64,000 nt of DNA, taken from contig NZ_CP045404.1 of the NCBI RefSeq assembly GCF_009363715.1, positions 3,750,001 to 3,814,000 of the forward strand. The letters run 5' to 3'. The position numbers and the translations under genes are program-made. Positions 1 through 8,900 of this stretch are shown here, one piece after another. The notes below the pieces were generated by a model. That model made no database searches, was not told the DNA's origin, and saw only the letters and a program-made list of their open reading frames with translations. Numbering within the stretch: the stretch's first letter is position 1; each line of letters opens with the position of its first letter. Source of the DNA: Roseovarius sp. THAF9 (lineage in GTDB: Bacteria > Pseudomonadota > Alphaproteobacteria > Rhodobacterales > Rhodobacteraceae).

Positions 1-1
1 G

Positions 2-211
2 GCGATTCACCCCAGCCAGGTCGAGGCGTGCAACGAGATCTTCACCCCCACCGAGGAAGCGGTCACCGAGGCGCGCGAGATCCTCGAGGCAATGGAAGAA
101 GCCAAGAAAAAGGGACTGGGGGCCACCACCTACAAGGGCCGCTTGATCGACATCGCCTCGATCAAGCAAGCCGAGGTCATCGTCAAATCGGCGGAAATGA
201 TCGAAGACTGA
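2..211 (+). CDS. CoA-ester lyase, HpcH/HpaI (CitE-like) family, C-terminal end only
   Basis: The window opens inside this gene. The readable frame gives about 69 residues beginning AIHPSQVEACNEIF and ending in a TGA at 209-211. The IHP-x-Q segment followed by a helix-rich tail with GRLIDIASIKQAE is typical of the end of HpcH/HpaI aldolase/citrate-lyase-beta-like proteins, which cleave or hydrolyse CoA thioesters such as malyl-CoA or methylmalyl-CoA. The catalytic barrel is outside the window, so the exact substrate cannot be set; malyl-CoA lyase/thioesterase is one reasonable guess. A strong intrinsic terminator follows 20 bases after the stop, so this is the last gene of its transcript. Confidence 0.7.
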   Translation, partial: AIHPSQVEACNEIFTPTEEAVTEAREILEAMEEAKKKGLGATTYKGRLIDIASIKQAEVIVKSAEMIED

Positions 212-232
212 CCTGCTATCTTGCTGGACAGG

Positions 233-265
233 ACGGCCCCCGGCGTTTCGGGGGCCGTTTTTCTT
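233..265 (+). terminator. Rho-independent terminator after the CitE-like gene
   Basis: A perfect 9-bp inverted repeat (ACGGCCCCC at 233-241 with GGGGGCCGT at 250-258) encloses an 8-base loop and runs directly into a T-rich tail (TTTTCTTT). It lies between the stop at 211 and the next gene start at 380. Confidence 0.9.
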
Positions 266-379
266 TGCAGATCTCGCTTTCTGACGCATGCGTGAATACA
301 GTTTTGCAAATGTCACGGGACATCCCATTGCGACTGCGGCTAGGCTCCGGCACAGGACCAACCGCTTCAGGGACAGACG

Positions 380-2002
380 ATGACGACTCCGCCGCTTCGT
401 GCCGCCGACATTCTTGCTCAGCGACTTTACCAGGCGGGGTGTCGCCACGCGTTCGGTATGCCGGGCGGCGAAGTGCTTACCATCGTTGACGCGCTCGAAA
501 AGGCAGGCATCCGGTTCACGCTGGTCAAACACGAAAACGCCGGCGGGTTCATGGCCGAGGCCGTACACCACCGCGACGGCGCACCTGCGATCCTTGTCGC
601 CACCGTCGGGCCCGGCGCCATGAACGGCGTCAATGTCGTCGCCAATGCCGAGCAGGACCGAGTTCCGATGATCGTGCTTACCGGATGCGTCGACGCGGAC
701 GAGGCGCTGACCTACACGCATCAGGTCCTTGACCATCGCGCCGTCTTTGCCCCGATCACCAAGGCGACATTTCAACTGACGGCCGTCGGGGCCGGCATCG
801 TGGCCGACAAGGCGGTGTCGATTGCAACCGAGCCGCGATGCGGTCCGGTCCTGATCGACGTGCCAATCAGCGTGGCGGATACGCCCGTTTCGGCAGATAT
901 CCCGCGCCCCGTTCGACCCGCCGCATCGCCGGTTGCCCCCAGTGGTGCCAACGCCGCGCGTGCGCGCACGGCTCTGGCCGAGGCGGAGCAACCTGTCGCC
1001 ATTGTCGGTCTGGACGTGCTGCAAGACAGGTCACATACCGTTCTGCGCGCCTTTCTGGAACAATTCGGCATTCCCTTCATCACCACCTACAAGGCCAAAG
1101 GCGTCCTGCCGGAAGACCACCCGCTCTGTCTTGGCGCCGCAGGCCTGTCGCCATTGGCCGACACGCACCTGCTTCCGCTGGTCGCCCGGGCGGACCTTGT
1201 CTTGTGCATCGGCTACGACCCGATCGAGATGCGCACCGGCTGGCGCAACGCCGTCGACCCGACGCGGCAGACGGTGATCGACATCGCCGCTGTTCCAAAC
1301 ACTCATTACATGCATCAGGCAACGCTGAACTTCGTCGGCCATACCGGAGAAACGCTCGAGATGCTGGCCCAGAATACCGCGGTCCGCGAAACCTGGGCGG
1401 ACGGCGCGCCGGGCAAGTCGCGGGCGGCCTTGGCCGACGCCTTTCCGCATGGCGATGACTGGGGCCCAGCAGGAGTCATCGCCGAAACCCGTGCGGTCAT
1501 GCCCGATACCACGCTTGCCACCGCCGATAGCGGGGCGCATCGGATTCTCCTCAGCCAGATGTGGCGCTGCAGCGAGCCCCGCGGTTTGATCCAATCCTCG
1601 GGTCTTTGCACGATGGGGTGCGCCTTGCCGATGGCCATTGGCCTCAAGATCGCCGAGCCGGAAAGGCCCATCATCAGCTTTTCTGGCGATGCGGGTTTTC
1701 TGATGGTCGCGGGCGAGCTCGCGACCGCGTCGGAACTGGGGCTGACACCGATTTTCCTTGTCTTCGTCGATGCCAGCCTTGCGCTGATCGAACTGAAACA
1801 GCGTCAGCGACAGATGCAGAACCAAGGCGTCGATTTCGCACGGCACGACTTCGCTGCCATCGGCCGCTCTTTCGGAGGCGCCGGTCACACGGTGCGCAAC
1901 CGAGCCGAATTGCGCGCGGCGCTGCAGGAGGCACAGTCCTGCAAGACGTTCACCGTGATCGCAGCCGAGATCGAACAGGGCGGGTATGACGGCCGTATCT
2001 GA
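380..2002 (+). CDS. Thiamine-pyrophosphate enzyme, acetolactate-synthase-large-subunit-like
   Basis: This 540-residue protein has the three-domain layout of TPP-dependent decarboxylases/carboligases. The N-terminal PYR domain shows FGMPGGEV (25-32) and KHENAGG with the cofactor-activating glutamate at E52. A central domain follows, and the C-terminal PP domain carries the TPP/metal motif starting GDAGF (G436-D437). The metal-site partner, usually an N-N/N-D pair about 28 residues later, reads V-D here. Family members include acetolactate synthase, glyoxylate carboligase, sulfopyruvate/sulfoacetaldehyde enzymes and benzoylformate decarboxylase. No ilvN-type regulatory subunit is adjacent and it appears monocistronic, so a catabolic role is more likely than BCAA synthesis; the substrate is not determinable here. 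The start is supported by AGGGACAG 5-6 bases upstream. Confidence 0.85.
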   Translation: MTTPPLRAADILAQRLYQAGCRHAFGMPGGEVLTIVDALEKAGIRFTLVKHENAGGFMAEAVHHRDGAPAILVATVGPGAMNGVNVVANAEQDRVPMIVLTGCVDADEALTYTHQVLDHRAVFAPITKATFQLTAVGAGIVADKAVSIATEPRCGPVLIDVPISVADTPVSADIPRPVRPAASPVAPSGANAARARTALAEAEQPVAIVGLDVLQDRSHTVLRAFLEQFGIPFITTYKAKGVLPEDHPLCLGAAGLSPLADTHLLPLVARADLVLCIGYDPIEMRTGWRNAVDPTRQTVIDIAAVPNTHYMHQATLNFVGHTGETLEMLAQNTAVRETWADGAPGKSRAALADAFPHGDDWGPAGVIAETRAVMPDTTLATADSGAHRILLSQMWRCSEPRGLIQSSGLCTMGCALPMAIGLKIAEPERPIISFSGDAGFLMVAGELATASELGLTPIFLVFVDASLALIELKQRQRQMQNQGVDFARHDFAAIGRSFGGAGHTVRNRAELRAALQEAQSCKTFTVIAAEIEQGGYDGRI

Positions 2003-2237
2003 CCCTGAAAGCACATGATCTTGTAACATTCGCCCAAAAAACCGGCGAATTCACACCCGTATCGGGGTAATTCCGCCGAGCGGTACGATTTTTAGGCGAT
2101 TTTTCGCAGTCGCGCCCCAATCTCGATACACGAAGCTTCACCAATACGTTAGCGCGAACGATACCGTTGTGTGTCTGACTTATCTGTTTGTTAAGCAGGT
2201 TTAGCGGGGCGGTCCCGCGCGAGTTACGGAAGAGTTT

Positions 2238-3605
2238 ATGAAAACCGATGTCTTCGATCAGCCCGTCAGCCTGACGCATGAAACTGCCGTTGAGGCGTGG
2301 AACGATACGATGCTGGGCTTTCTCGCCCATGCCGCTGTCACGCCTGAGCATCTTGGCAAGGTGCTGGAGGTCGAGCCTGACTTCGCGCTCAGCCATGCGG
2401 TCAAGGGCATGTTTTACGTCCTTCTTGGCCGCCATGAACTTCTCCAAACCGCGCACGAGGCTCACGCAGCAGCGCTTGCGGCGCTGGAAAACGTCGGAGC
2501 GACGGCGCGGGAACGTAAATACGTCGACGCGCTTGGCGTTTGGCTAGATGGCCGGCCAAGCAATGCCATAGCGCTTCTGGAGGAGGTCTTGACGGCGCAG
2601 CCTCAAGATGCGCTTGCGATGAAGCTCAGTCACGCCCTGCGCTTTGTTCTTGGCGATGCCAACGGCATGCGTCGGTCCATCGAGAGGGTGCTCCCGGCCT
2701 ATGGCCCCGATCACGCCGCAAGAGGCTATCTTCTTGGATGCCATGCCTTCGCGCTCGAGGAGACCGGCGACTACGAGAAGGCGGAAATCGCGGGGCGGCA
2801 GGCGCTTTGGATGGCACCTGATGACGCGTGGGGGCTTCATGCCGTGGCGCATGTGCATGACATGACGGCAAATGCCGCGAAAGGTCTCGACTGGCTGACA
2901 GGCCGAGAAGCTGCCTGGGCGCATTGCAACAATTTCAGGTATCACGTGTGGTGGCACAAGGCGCTGATGCATCTCGATCTGGGCCAAGTGGACGCTGTTC
3001 TGAACCTCTATGACACCCAGATCCGCAGCGACCGGACCGATGACTACCGCGACATCTCGAACGCGACTTCTCTGTTGATGCGGCTGGAGCTGGAAGGCGT
3101 TAATGTCGGCAACCGGTGGGAGGAGCTGTCCGAAATTTGCGCCAACCGCACCGAGGATGGCTGTCTTATCTTTGCTGACCTGCACTACCTGATGGCATTG
3201 ACCGGCGACAAGCGGCCCGGCGCGACGTCGCGAATGCTGCAAAGGATCGCACAGGATGCCAAGTCCAACTGCGAGATGGGCAGCCGCATGAGCGACCCCG
3301 GCGTCGCCGCTGCACAAGGGCTGGAGGCGTTTGGTGATGCGCGATACGACGCTGCATTCCTCAAACTTGCTCAGGCACGAGACGGGATGCAGCGCGCCGG
3401 AGGCAGCCACGCGCAGCGCGACGTGTTCGAGCGTATGACGATCGATGCCGGAATTCGTGCCGGGTACTTGGATCAGGCCGAAGCAATCCTAGATGATCGA
3501 CAGTCCAAGCGTGCGGGGCGCGAAGACGGATATGCCGCAGCCCGCCGTGCGCTGATCGCGTCGGGTCGTGGCGGGTATGATACAACCTCATTGCCGGCCG
3601 AATAG
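2238..3605 (+). CDS. Tetratricopeptide-repeat protein of the TTC38 family
   Basis: This 455-residue, soluble, all-helical protein lacks a signal peptide. It contains degenerate TPR units (for example residues 40-75, 135-200) and the block that marks TTC38-type proteins: HAVAHVHDM followed by GLDWL and FRYHVWWHKALMHLDLG. These proteins are widespread in alphaproteobacteria and eukaryotes, and their biochemical role is unknown to me. The start has GGAAGAG a few bases upstream. It lies only 42 bases before opgC on the same strand, so cotranscription with the glucan genes is possible, but the family has no known link to glucan synthesis. A 235-base spacer separates it from the TPP enzyme upstream and probably holds its promoter. 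Confidence 0.8.
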   Translation: MKTDVFDQPVSLTHETAVEAWNDTMLGFLAHAAVTPEHLGKVLEVEPDFALSHAVKGMFYVLLGRHELLQTAHEAHAAALAALENVGATARERKYVDALGVWLDGRPSNAIALLEEVLTAQPQDALAMKLSHALRFVLGDANGMRRSIERVLPAYGPDHAARGYLLGCHAFALEETGDYEKAEIAGRQALWMAPDDAWGLHAVAHVHDMTANAAKGLDWLTGREAAWAHCNNFRYHVWWHKALMHLDLGQVDAVLNLYDTQIRSDRTDDYRDISNATSLLMRLELEGVNVGNRWEELSEICANRTEDGCLIFADLHYLMALTGDKRPGATSRMLQRIAQDAKSNCEMGSRMSDPGVAAAQGLEAFGDARYDAAFLKLAQARDGMQRAGGSHAQRDVFERMTIDAGIRAGYLDQAEAILDDRQSKRAGREDGYAAARRALIASGRGGYDTTSLPAE

Positions 3606-3647
3606 ATCACGATCAACTCCCGGTTTATAAAAAGAAAGACCAATACC

Positions 3648-4958
3648 ATGGCGACCATTTCGCCATCATCCGATTACCAAAAAACCGTCGAGTCCCCTGC
3701 CGTCAGTGCGACGCCAGTGGCTACCTTGCGCGATCCCAGACTGGATTTCTTTCGCGGCATCGCGATGTTCATCATCCTTCTGGCCCACACGCCCGGCAAC
3801 CTCTGGACCAGGTGGATTCCCGCGCGCTGGGGGTTTTCCGACGCGACCGAGATGTTCGTCTTCTGCTCTGGCATGGCGTCGGCCATCGCCTTCGGCAAAC
3901 TGTTCCAGAGCAAGGGCCTCGCCATGGGCTCTGCGCGAATCGCCTTTCGGGTCTGGCAGGTCTACTGGGCGCATATCGGCCTCTTTTTCGTCGTACTGGT
4001 CTGCATGCTCGCCCTGCCCTATCTGGGATTTACGCTGCGCGACTATGTCAGCCAGCTGAATTTGCCGCCGTTTCTCAACAATATCGAAGGCAACATGATC
4101 GGTCTCATGACGCTGACCTATGTGCCCAATTATTTCGATATCCTGCCCATGTACCTGGTGATCCTCGCGATGATCCCGCTCATGATGGCCCTTTCGCGGC
4201 TTCATCCCCTTGCGGTACTGGGCGCCAGCGTCCTCATCTGGTGTACAGCCAACGTCGAGATGCTCGAACTGGTCAGCGATACCGACGTCACGCCGCTGCA
4301 ACTGCCCGCGCAACTCTGGTTCCCCGAAGGCCAAGATGAGCGCCCATGGTTCTTTAACCCGTTCGGCTGGCAGTTGTGTTTCTTCACGGGTTTCGCGCTG
4401 ATGATCGGCTGGCTGCCCCGCCCACCTGTCAACCGGATGCTGATCGGTGCCGCCACGGCTTACGTGCTCTTTTCCTTCGTCTTTTCCTCCGTCGGCATGC
4501 GCGCCTATGACTGGCAACCGGCATGGTGGGACAGCATCCGCAGTTGGCAATGGGAGACATACCGCGACTTTGGCGCGCTGCGCAGCAAAACGGATTTCGG
4601 GCTGTTTCGCTATCTTCACATGCTGGCGCTTGGCTATCTCGGCTGGGTCGCTGTGGGCGAAGGGGGCAAATACCTCCGGGTCGGTCAGGTTTGGTCCTGG
4701 GTGGTGAACAACATCATCATGAAGGTCGGTCAGCAATCGCTCGCTGTCTTCGTGTTCTCGATGCTGCTCGCGCGGCTGTTGGGTGTCTGGCTTGACGAAA
4801 CATCGACGCTGGAAGGTGATGACCTCGTCCGTAACCCATGGACCAACGCAGTCATCAATCTGGTCGGTTTCGGTCTGCTCGTTGCCTGCGCCTACACAGC
4901 GGCTTGGTTCAAGTCGACCCCGTGGAAACCGCGCAAACCGACAAGGTCCCCAATATGA
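3648..4958 (+). CDS. opgC: OpgC-family acyltransferase, osmoregulated periplasmic glucan succinylation
   Basis: This 436-residue polytopic inner-membrane protein has about ten hydrophobic segments. The first begins after RDPRLDFFRGIAMFIILLAH, the signature of the acyltransferase-3/OpgC fold in which the R-x-D-x-x-R-G and following His are conserved. OpgC adds succinyl groups to periplasmic glucans on the outer face of the membrane, giving the polymer negative charge. The assignment is strongly supported by the two genes that follow, opgG and opgH. Its stop codon overlaps the opgG start (ATGA at 4955-4958), which indicates translational coupling. Confidence 0.9.
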   Translation: MATISPSSDYQKTVESPAVSATPVATLRDPRLDFFRGIAMFIILLAHTPGNLWTRWIPARWGFSDATEMFVFCSGMASAIAFGKLFQSKGLAMGSARIAFRVWQVYWAHIGLFFVVLVCMLALPYLGFTLRDYVSQLNLPPFLNNIEGNMIGLMTLTYVPNYFDILPMYLVILAMIPLMMALSRLHPLAVLGASVLIWCTANVEMLELVSDTDVTPLQLPAQLWFPEGQDERPWFFNPFGWQLCFFTGFALMIGWLPRPPVNRMLIGAATAYVLFSFVFSSVGMRAYDWQPAWWDSIRSWQWETYRDFGALRSKTDFGLFRYLHMLALGYLGWVAVGEGGKYLRVGQVWSWVVNNIIMKVGQQSLAVFVFSMLLARLLGVWLDETSTLEGDDLVRNPWTNAVINLVGFGLLVACAYTAAWFKSTPWKPRKPTRSPI

Positions 4959-6487
4959 ACCGCGCTTTCTCGCTTTCGCGCCGCCAACTGCTGGGTGGAG
5001 TCGCAGCTTCGGCACTTTGGCCCATTGCCGCGCGGCACGCAGCCGCCACCGACGGGCCCGAGCCTTTCAGCCGTGAGATGGTGATCGAGTTGGCGCGGCA
5101 AAGGTCGCGCCAAGAGTACACGCCACGCGACACCGTGCCCGAAGATTGGCGAGCGCTGACCTACGACCAGTATCGCGACATTCGTTTTCCTCGAGACCAT
5201 GCGCTCTGGGCCGACACGGACCGCTCCTATAATATCGATTTCTTCGCGCCGGGACTCTATTTTCCGCGCGCCATCAAGGTCTTTTCGGTCGAAGACGGCA
5301 TGGCGCGCCCTGTGACCTTCGACCTTGCGATGTTCGACAAGGGCGACCTCGTGCCGGACCTGACCAAAACCGCCGAAAGCCTCGGGTTTTCCGGGATCCG
5401 CCTACGCACCGAACTTGGTCACCCGGAGTATAAAACCGAGTTCTGCGTATTTCAGGGCGCCAGTTACTTCCGCGCCATCGGCATAGGGCAGACCTACGGC
5501 TTGTCCGGTCGGGGTCTGGCGCTGAACACCGCCGGCCCCGAGGGCGAGGAGTTTCCAGGGTTCATCCAGTTCTGGCTGGAAGCGCCCGGGCCGGATCAGG
5601 AAAGTATGGTCGTGCACGCCCTCATGGACAGTCCAAGCGTGTCCGGCGCCTATCGTTTCGACATAACACCCGGCGCCGCCAGCGTGATGGAGGTCGAGGC
5701 AACACTTTTTCCGCGTGTCGAATTGAACAATGTCGGCCTTGGGCCGTTAACGTCCATGTTTCTCTACGATCAGACCAATCGCAGCCGCTTTGACGATTTC
5801 CGCCCCGCGGTGCATGACACCGACGGGTTGCAGATGCTCAACGGCAATGGCGAGATGATCTGGCGGCCATTGGCCAACCCGAAAGAACTGCAAGTGTCCA
5901 GCTTCGTCGATACCGATCCGCGTGGGTTCGGGCTGATGCAGCGCGCCCGCAAACTGTCTGATTTTGCCGACCTTGAGGCGCTTTACCACAACCGGCCCGG
6001 CCTTTGGGTCGAACCGAAAGGCGACTGGGGCCGGGGCACGGTGACGCTGGTGGAAATTCCGACACAGGAAGAGATCTACGATAACATCGTCGCCTATTGG
6101 CGACCGGCCGAGCCCATGCCAGCGGGTCAGCAGGTGGATCTGTCCTATCGGCTGACATGGGCGGCGGAGGCACCAGTGCAGGGCGACATGCCCCGCGTGC
6201 TGAACACCGCCATGGGCAAACGGGCCTTTGGCGAGGGCCGGGTCGTCGTGATCGATTTCGAGGACAGCCCGCTCTTCGATGACGGACCGGACGAGATCGA
6301 CGTGCATATCCATTCGCCGCATGTCGAGGTCAGCGATGGCGTCCTGCAACGCAACCCGGCCACTGGCGGGCTACGGCTGGCGTTCAATTTCGACCCCGGC
6401 GAACGCGGCCATGTCGAACTGCGTGCGCAACTGCGCAAGGACGGACAGAACGCGTCCGAGGTGTGGCTCTACAGGTGGACGTCATGA
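4955..6487 (+). CDS. opgG: Glucan biosynthesis protein G (MdoG/OpgG), Tat-exported
   Basis: This 510-residue periplasmic protein is required for branching or release of osmoregulated periplasmic glucan. The N-terminus has the twin-arginine motif LSRRQLLGG followed by a hydrophobic stretch and an Ala-rich cleavage region, so export is probably by Tat. Family blocks seen include EPFSREMVIELAR, the YRDIRFP segment and ALNTAGPEGEEFPGF. I chose the start at 4955, not the longer in-frame ORF from 4838, because it forms an ATGA overlap with opgC and gives a complete Tat signal. Its own stop overlaps the opgH start, so the three proteins are made as a coupled set. Confidence 0.93.
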   Translation: MNRAFSLSRRQLLGGVAASALWPIAARHAAATDGPEPFSREMVIELARQRSRQEYTPRDTVPEDWRALTYDQYRDIRFPRDHALWADTDRSYNIDFFAPGLYFPRAIKVFSVEDGMARPVTFDLAMFDKGDLVPDLTKTAESLGFSGIRLRTELGHPEYKTEFCVFQGASYFRAIGIGQTYGLSGRGLALNTAGPEGEEFPGFIQFWLEAPGPDQESMVVHALMDSPSVSGAYRFDITPGAASVMEVEATLFPRVELNNVGLGPLTSMFLYDQTNRSRFDDFRPAVHDTDGLQMLNGNGEMIWRPLANPKELQVSSFVDTDPRGFGLMQRARKLSDFADLEALYHNRPGLWVEPKGDWGRGTVTLVEIPTQEEIYDNIVAYWRPAEPMPAGQQVDLSYRLTWAAEAPVQGDMPRVLNTAMGKRAFGEGRVVVIDFEDSPLFDDGPDEIDVHIHSPHVEVSDGVLQRNPATGGLRLAFNFDPGERGHVELRAQLRKDGQNASEVWLYRWTS

Positions 6488-8358
6488 GTATGAACGACCT
6501 TCGGGTAATGCCGCCACTGGCCCCGCTCGACATGCCCGAGCAGGATCTCGACGCTTGTTATGCAGATCCCAAGGCGCCTCCGGCCCGACCGGAAGAACAC
6601 GTCACGCTCTGGCGTTGCGTGGTCTTCATACCGGCGATTCTGGCGACCATCGGGTTCATCTGGTTCATGTGGGACTGGTTCGGTGCCGATGGCATCACGT
6701 GGGTCGAGGGCACGCTCCTGGGCCTGATGTCGTTCAACGTGTTCTGGCTCTGCCTGACGGTCACCACGGTCTTGCTGGGCATCGGTTCCTTGACGCAGGC
6801 GTTGAAGCGTCCCGGCCATCCACGACCCCTGAAGGTGGCGCTGTTGATGCCAATCTACAACGAGGTTCCGTGGTACGTGCTCGGCAACGCCCGTTCCATG
6901 CTGGAAGAACTGAGGGCGCGCGGGGGGCCGCATGAATACGCCATGTTCATCCTTAGCGATACGCGGGACGACGCTATCGCCCGTGCGGAACAGGATTCCA
7001 TCCGCTCGCTTCAGGCCACGCTGTCTCCGGGGCTTCGCATTTACTATCGCAGACGGGCCGAGAATACCGACCGCAAAGTTGGCAACATCACGGACTGGGT
7101 TCAGAACTGGGGTGCTGACTGGCCCGCCATGCTGGTGCTGGATGCCGACAGCCTAATGTCCGGCCGCGCAATTGGTCGCCTGACCGATGCGCTGGCACAG
7201 GATCCGGGAGCGGGTCTCATTCAAAGCTGTCCGCAACTCATCGGCGCCAACACCGTTTTTTCCCGGATGCAGCAGTTCGCCAACGGCGTCTATGGCACCG
7301 CTTTGGCCGAGGGGTTGGCCCGCTGGACCGGGCAGGAAGGCAACTACTGGGGTCACAACGCGATCATCCGCACCGAGGCTTTTGCGGCCAGCGCCGGCCT
7401 GCCGCACCTGCGTTCGCTGACGGGCCGCGATCAACTGATCATGAGCCACGATTTTGTCGAGGCCGGTCTATTGCGCCGGGCCGGTTGGGGCGTGCGGGTC
7501 CTTCCGCGCATCCGCGGCTCTTACGAGGAAACGCCGCCGACTCTGATCGACCACATTCAACGGGACCGCCGCTGGTGCCAGGGCAACTTGCAACACCTGC
7601 GCCTCTTGTCGACGCGCGGCCTGCGGACCGCCTCGCGTTTTCACATGTTCCACGGCGCGATGAGCTATCTCGCCTCGCCGATCTGGTTCGCGCTTCTGGT
7701 AATGTGGGCGCTTATGGGCGAGGGCGGCGACAAGTCCGTGCTGACCTATTTCCGTCCCGACAACCCTCTGATGCCGGTCTGGCCCGAGATGACCGAGGCG
7801 AAACACGTCCTGATCATCGCGCTTATGTATTCGCTGCTATTGCTGCCGAAACTACTGGGCATCCTGGTGGTCCCGCTGACACGGTCGCGCTTTGCCGAAT
7901 ATGGGGGGCCATGGCGTTTTGCGCTGTCATTCCTGTCCGAACTGGCGCTGTCGGTCGCCTATGCGCCAATCCTGATGGTGCAACAGATGATCGCGGTCTT
8001 CCGCACCGTGTTCGGCCTGCAAAGCGGCTGGAGCCCACAACAGCGTGACGGTGGCCGCTACGGCCTTGGGACCTTGCTGATCTGCCATGCGCTGGAAACG
8101 GCAAGCGGTGTCCTGTTGGTCGCCGGCATGGCGGCGGGGCTGGTGTCGCTTTGGCTGCTTCCGATCGCGGTCAGTCTTGTTCTGGCCGTTCCCCTGTCGG
8201 CCCTCAGCGGCGTGTCGCTGAAGGGCTTGGTGTCCAAGTGGATGGGAACCAAGGAACTATGGCGCGAACCCCCGATCACCCAGGCCGCGCGGCATTACCG
8301 CGCCGAACTGAAGCAGGCTCTGGAAGGCAAGCCACCCTCGCGGCAGGCTGCAGAGTAA
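6484..8358 (+). CDS. opgH: Glucans biosynthesis glucosyltransferase H (OpgH)
   Basis: This 624-residue inner-membrane GT2 glycosyltransferase polymerises glucose from UDP-glucose into the backbone of osmoregulated periplasmic glucan. Two N-terminal membrane segments precede the cytoplasmic catalytic domain, which shows MPIYNE near the start, the DAD metal/nucleotide motif at residues 220-222 and the QRDRRW processive-enzyme motif at 359-364. Several membrane segments follow in the C-terminal third. E. coli OpgH is longer (about 850 residues); the shorter form is common in alphaproteobacteria. The start at 6484 forms an ATGA overlap with the opgG stop. Confidence 0.93.
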   Translation: MSMNDLRVMPPLAPLDMPEQDLDACYADPKAPPARPEEHVTLWRCVVFIPAILATIGFIWFMWDWFGADGITWVEGTLLGLMSFNVFWLCLTVTTVLLGIGSLTQALKRPGHPRPLKVALLMPIYNEVPWYVLGNARSMLEELRARGGPHEYAMFILSDTRDDAIARAEQDSIRSLQATLSPGLRIYYRRRAENTDRKVGNITDWVQNWGADWPAMLVLDADSLMSGRAIGRLTDALAQDPGAGLIQSCPQLIGANTVFSRMQQFANGVYGTALAEGLARWTGQEGNYWGHNAIIRTEAFAASAGLPHLRSLTGRDQLIMSHDFVEAGLLRRAGWGVRVLPRIRGSYEETPPTLIDHIQRDRRWCQGNLQHLRLLSTRGLRTASRFHMFHGAMSYLASPIWFALLVMWALMGEGGDKSVLTYFRPDNPLMPVWPEMTEAKHVLIIALMYSLLLLPKLLGILVVPLTRSRFAEYGGPWRFALSFLSELALSVAYAPILMVQQMIAVFRTVFGLQSGWSPQQRDGGRYGLGTLLICHALETASGVLLVAGMAAGLVSLWLLPIAVSLVLAVPLSALSGVSLKGLVSKWMGTKELWREPPITQAARHYRAELKQALEGKPPSRQAAE

Positions 8359-8365
8359 CCAAGGC

Positions 8366-8833
8366 TCAACTGTCGTAGGCCGTTACCGGCAATCCCGTTT
8401 CGATCCAGCCCTGCCCGACGTCGGAACCCAACATGCCTTCGGGTACGTTGATGACCCGGGTATACCCTGCCTCGGTCAGGGCAATGCTCAGCCGTGCGGA
8501 ACGGACGCCACGCGCGCAGATCAGGGCGATCGGCACATCCTTGCGTGCGCCCGTCAATGCATCGAGTTCGGCAATGAACCCGGCATGCCGCATGTCGATT
8601 GGATGGGCGCCTTGGCCAATGCCTGTGCGCGCCCATTCGTCGGGCCGGCGAATATCAACCAGGATGATGTCGCCAGCTTTTGCCGCCTCGAAGGCGTCAC
8701 GGACCGAGAGCGCAGCACCGTCGAATTGCGGCCTTGACCAGACCGCCCAGCCAACACCGGCCGCCGCGGCAATACCCATGCCGGCCCCCAGCAGGGCGCG
8801 GCGAGAAAGGCGCGAGGCGGGTTTTCCTGTCAT
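8366..8833 (-). CDS. Rhodanese-like domain protein with Tat-type signal
   Basis: This 155-residue protein starts with LSRRALLGAGMG, a twin-arginine signal, and a short hydrophobic helix. It continues as a single rhodanese domain: ILVDIRRPDEW, then the active-site loop CARGVRSARLS. The cysteine of CARGVRS is where a persulfide would form. Rhodaneses shuttle sulfur to acceptors; a periplasmic location is inferred from the signal. The start at 8833 was picked over a longer reading frame because the Tat motif begins immediately after it. It is convergent with opgH (7 bases between stops) and lies downstream of the isomerase gene on the same strand. Confidence 0.8.
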   Translation of the reverse strand: MTGKPASRLSRRALLGAGMGIAAAAGVGWAVWSRPQFDGAALSVRDAFEAAKAGDIILVDIRRPDEWARTGIGQGAHPIDMRHAGFIAELDALTGARKDVPIALICARGVRSARLSIALTEAGYTRVINVPEGMLGSDVGQGWIETGLPVTAYDS

Positions 8834-8900
8834 CTTTTTCGTCCTTAAGGGTCCGCGCTCAACGTATCGCGGCCCTGTGCGCCTGTCATGGTCCAAACCC

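Noticed and set aside
3666-5015. A 449-codon open frame on the minus strand opposite opgC
   Set aside because: Charged, Gln/His/Arg-rich composition typical of antisense frames in GC-rich genes; the plus-strand frame is a clear OpgC membrane protein.
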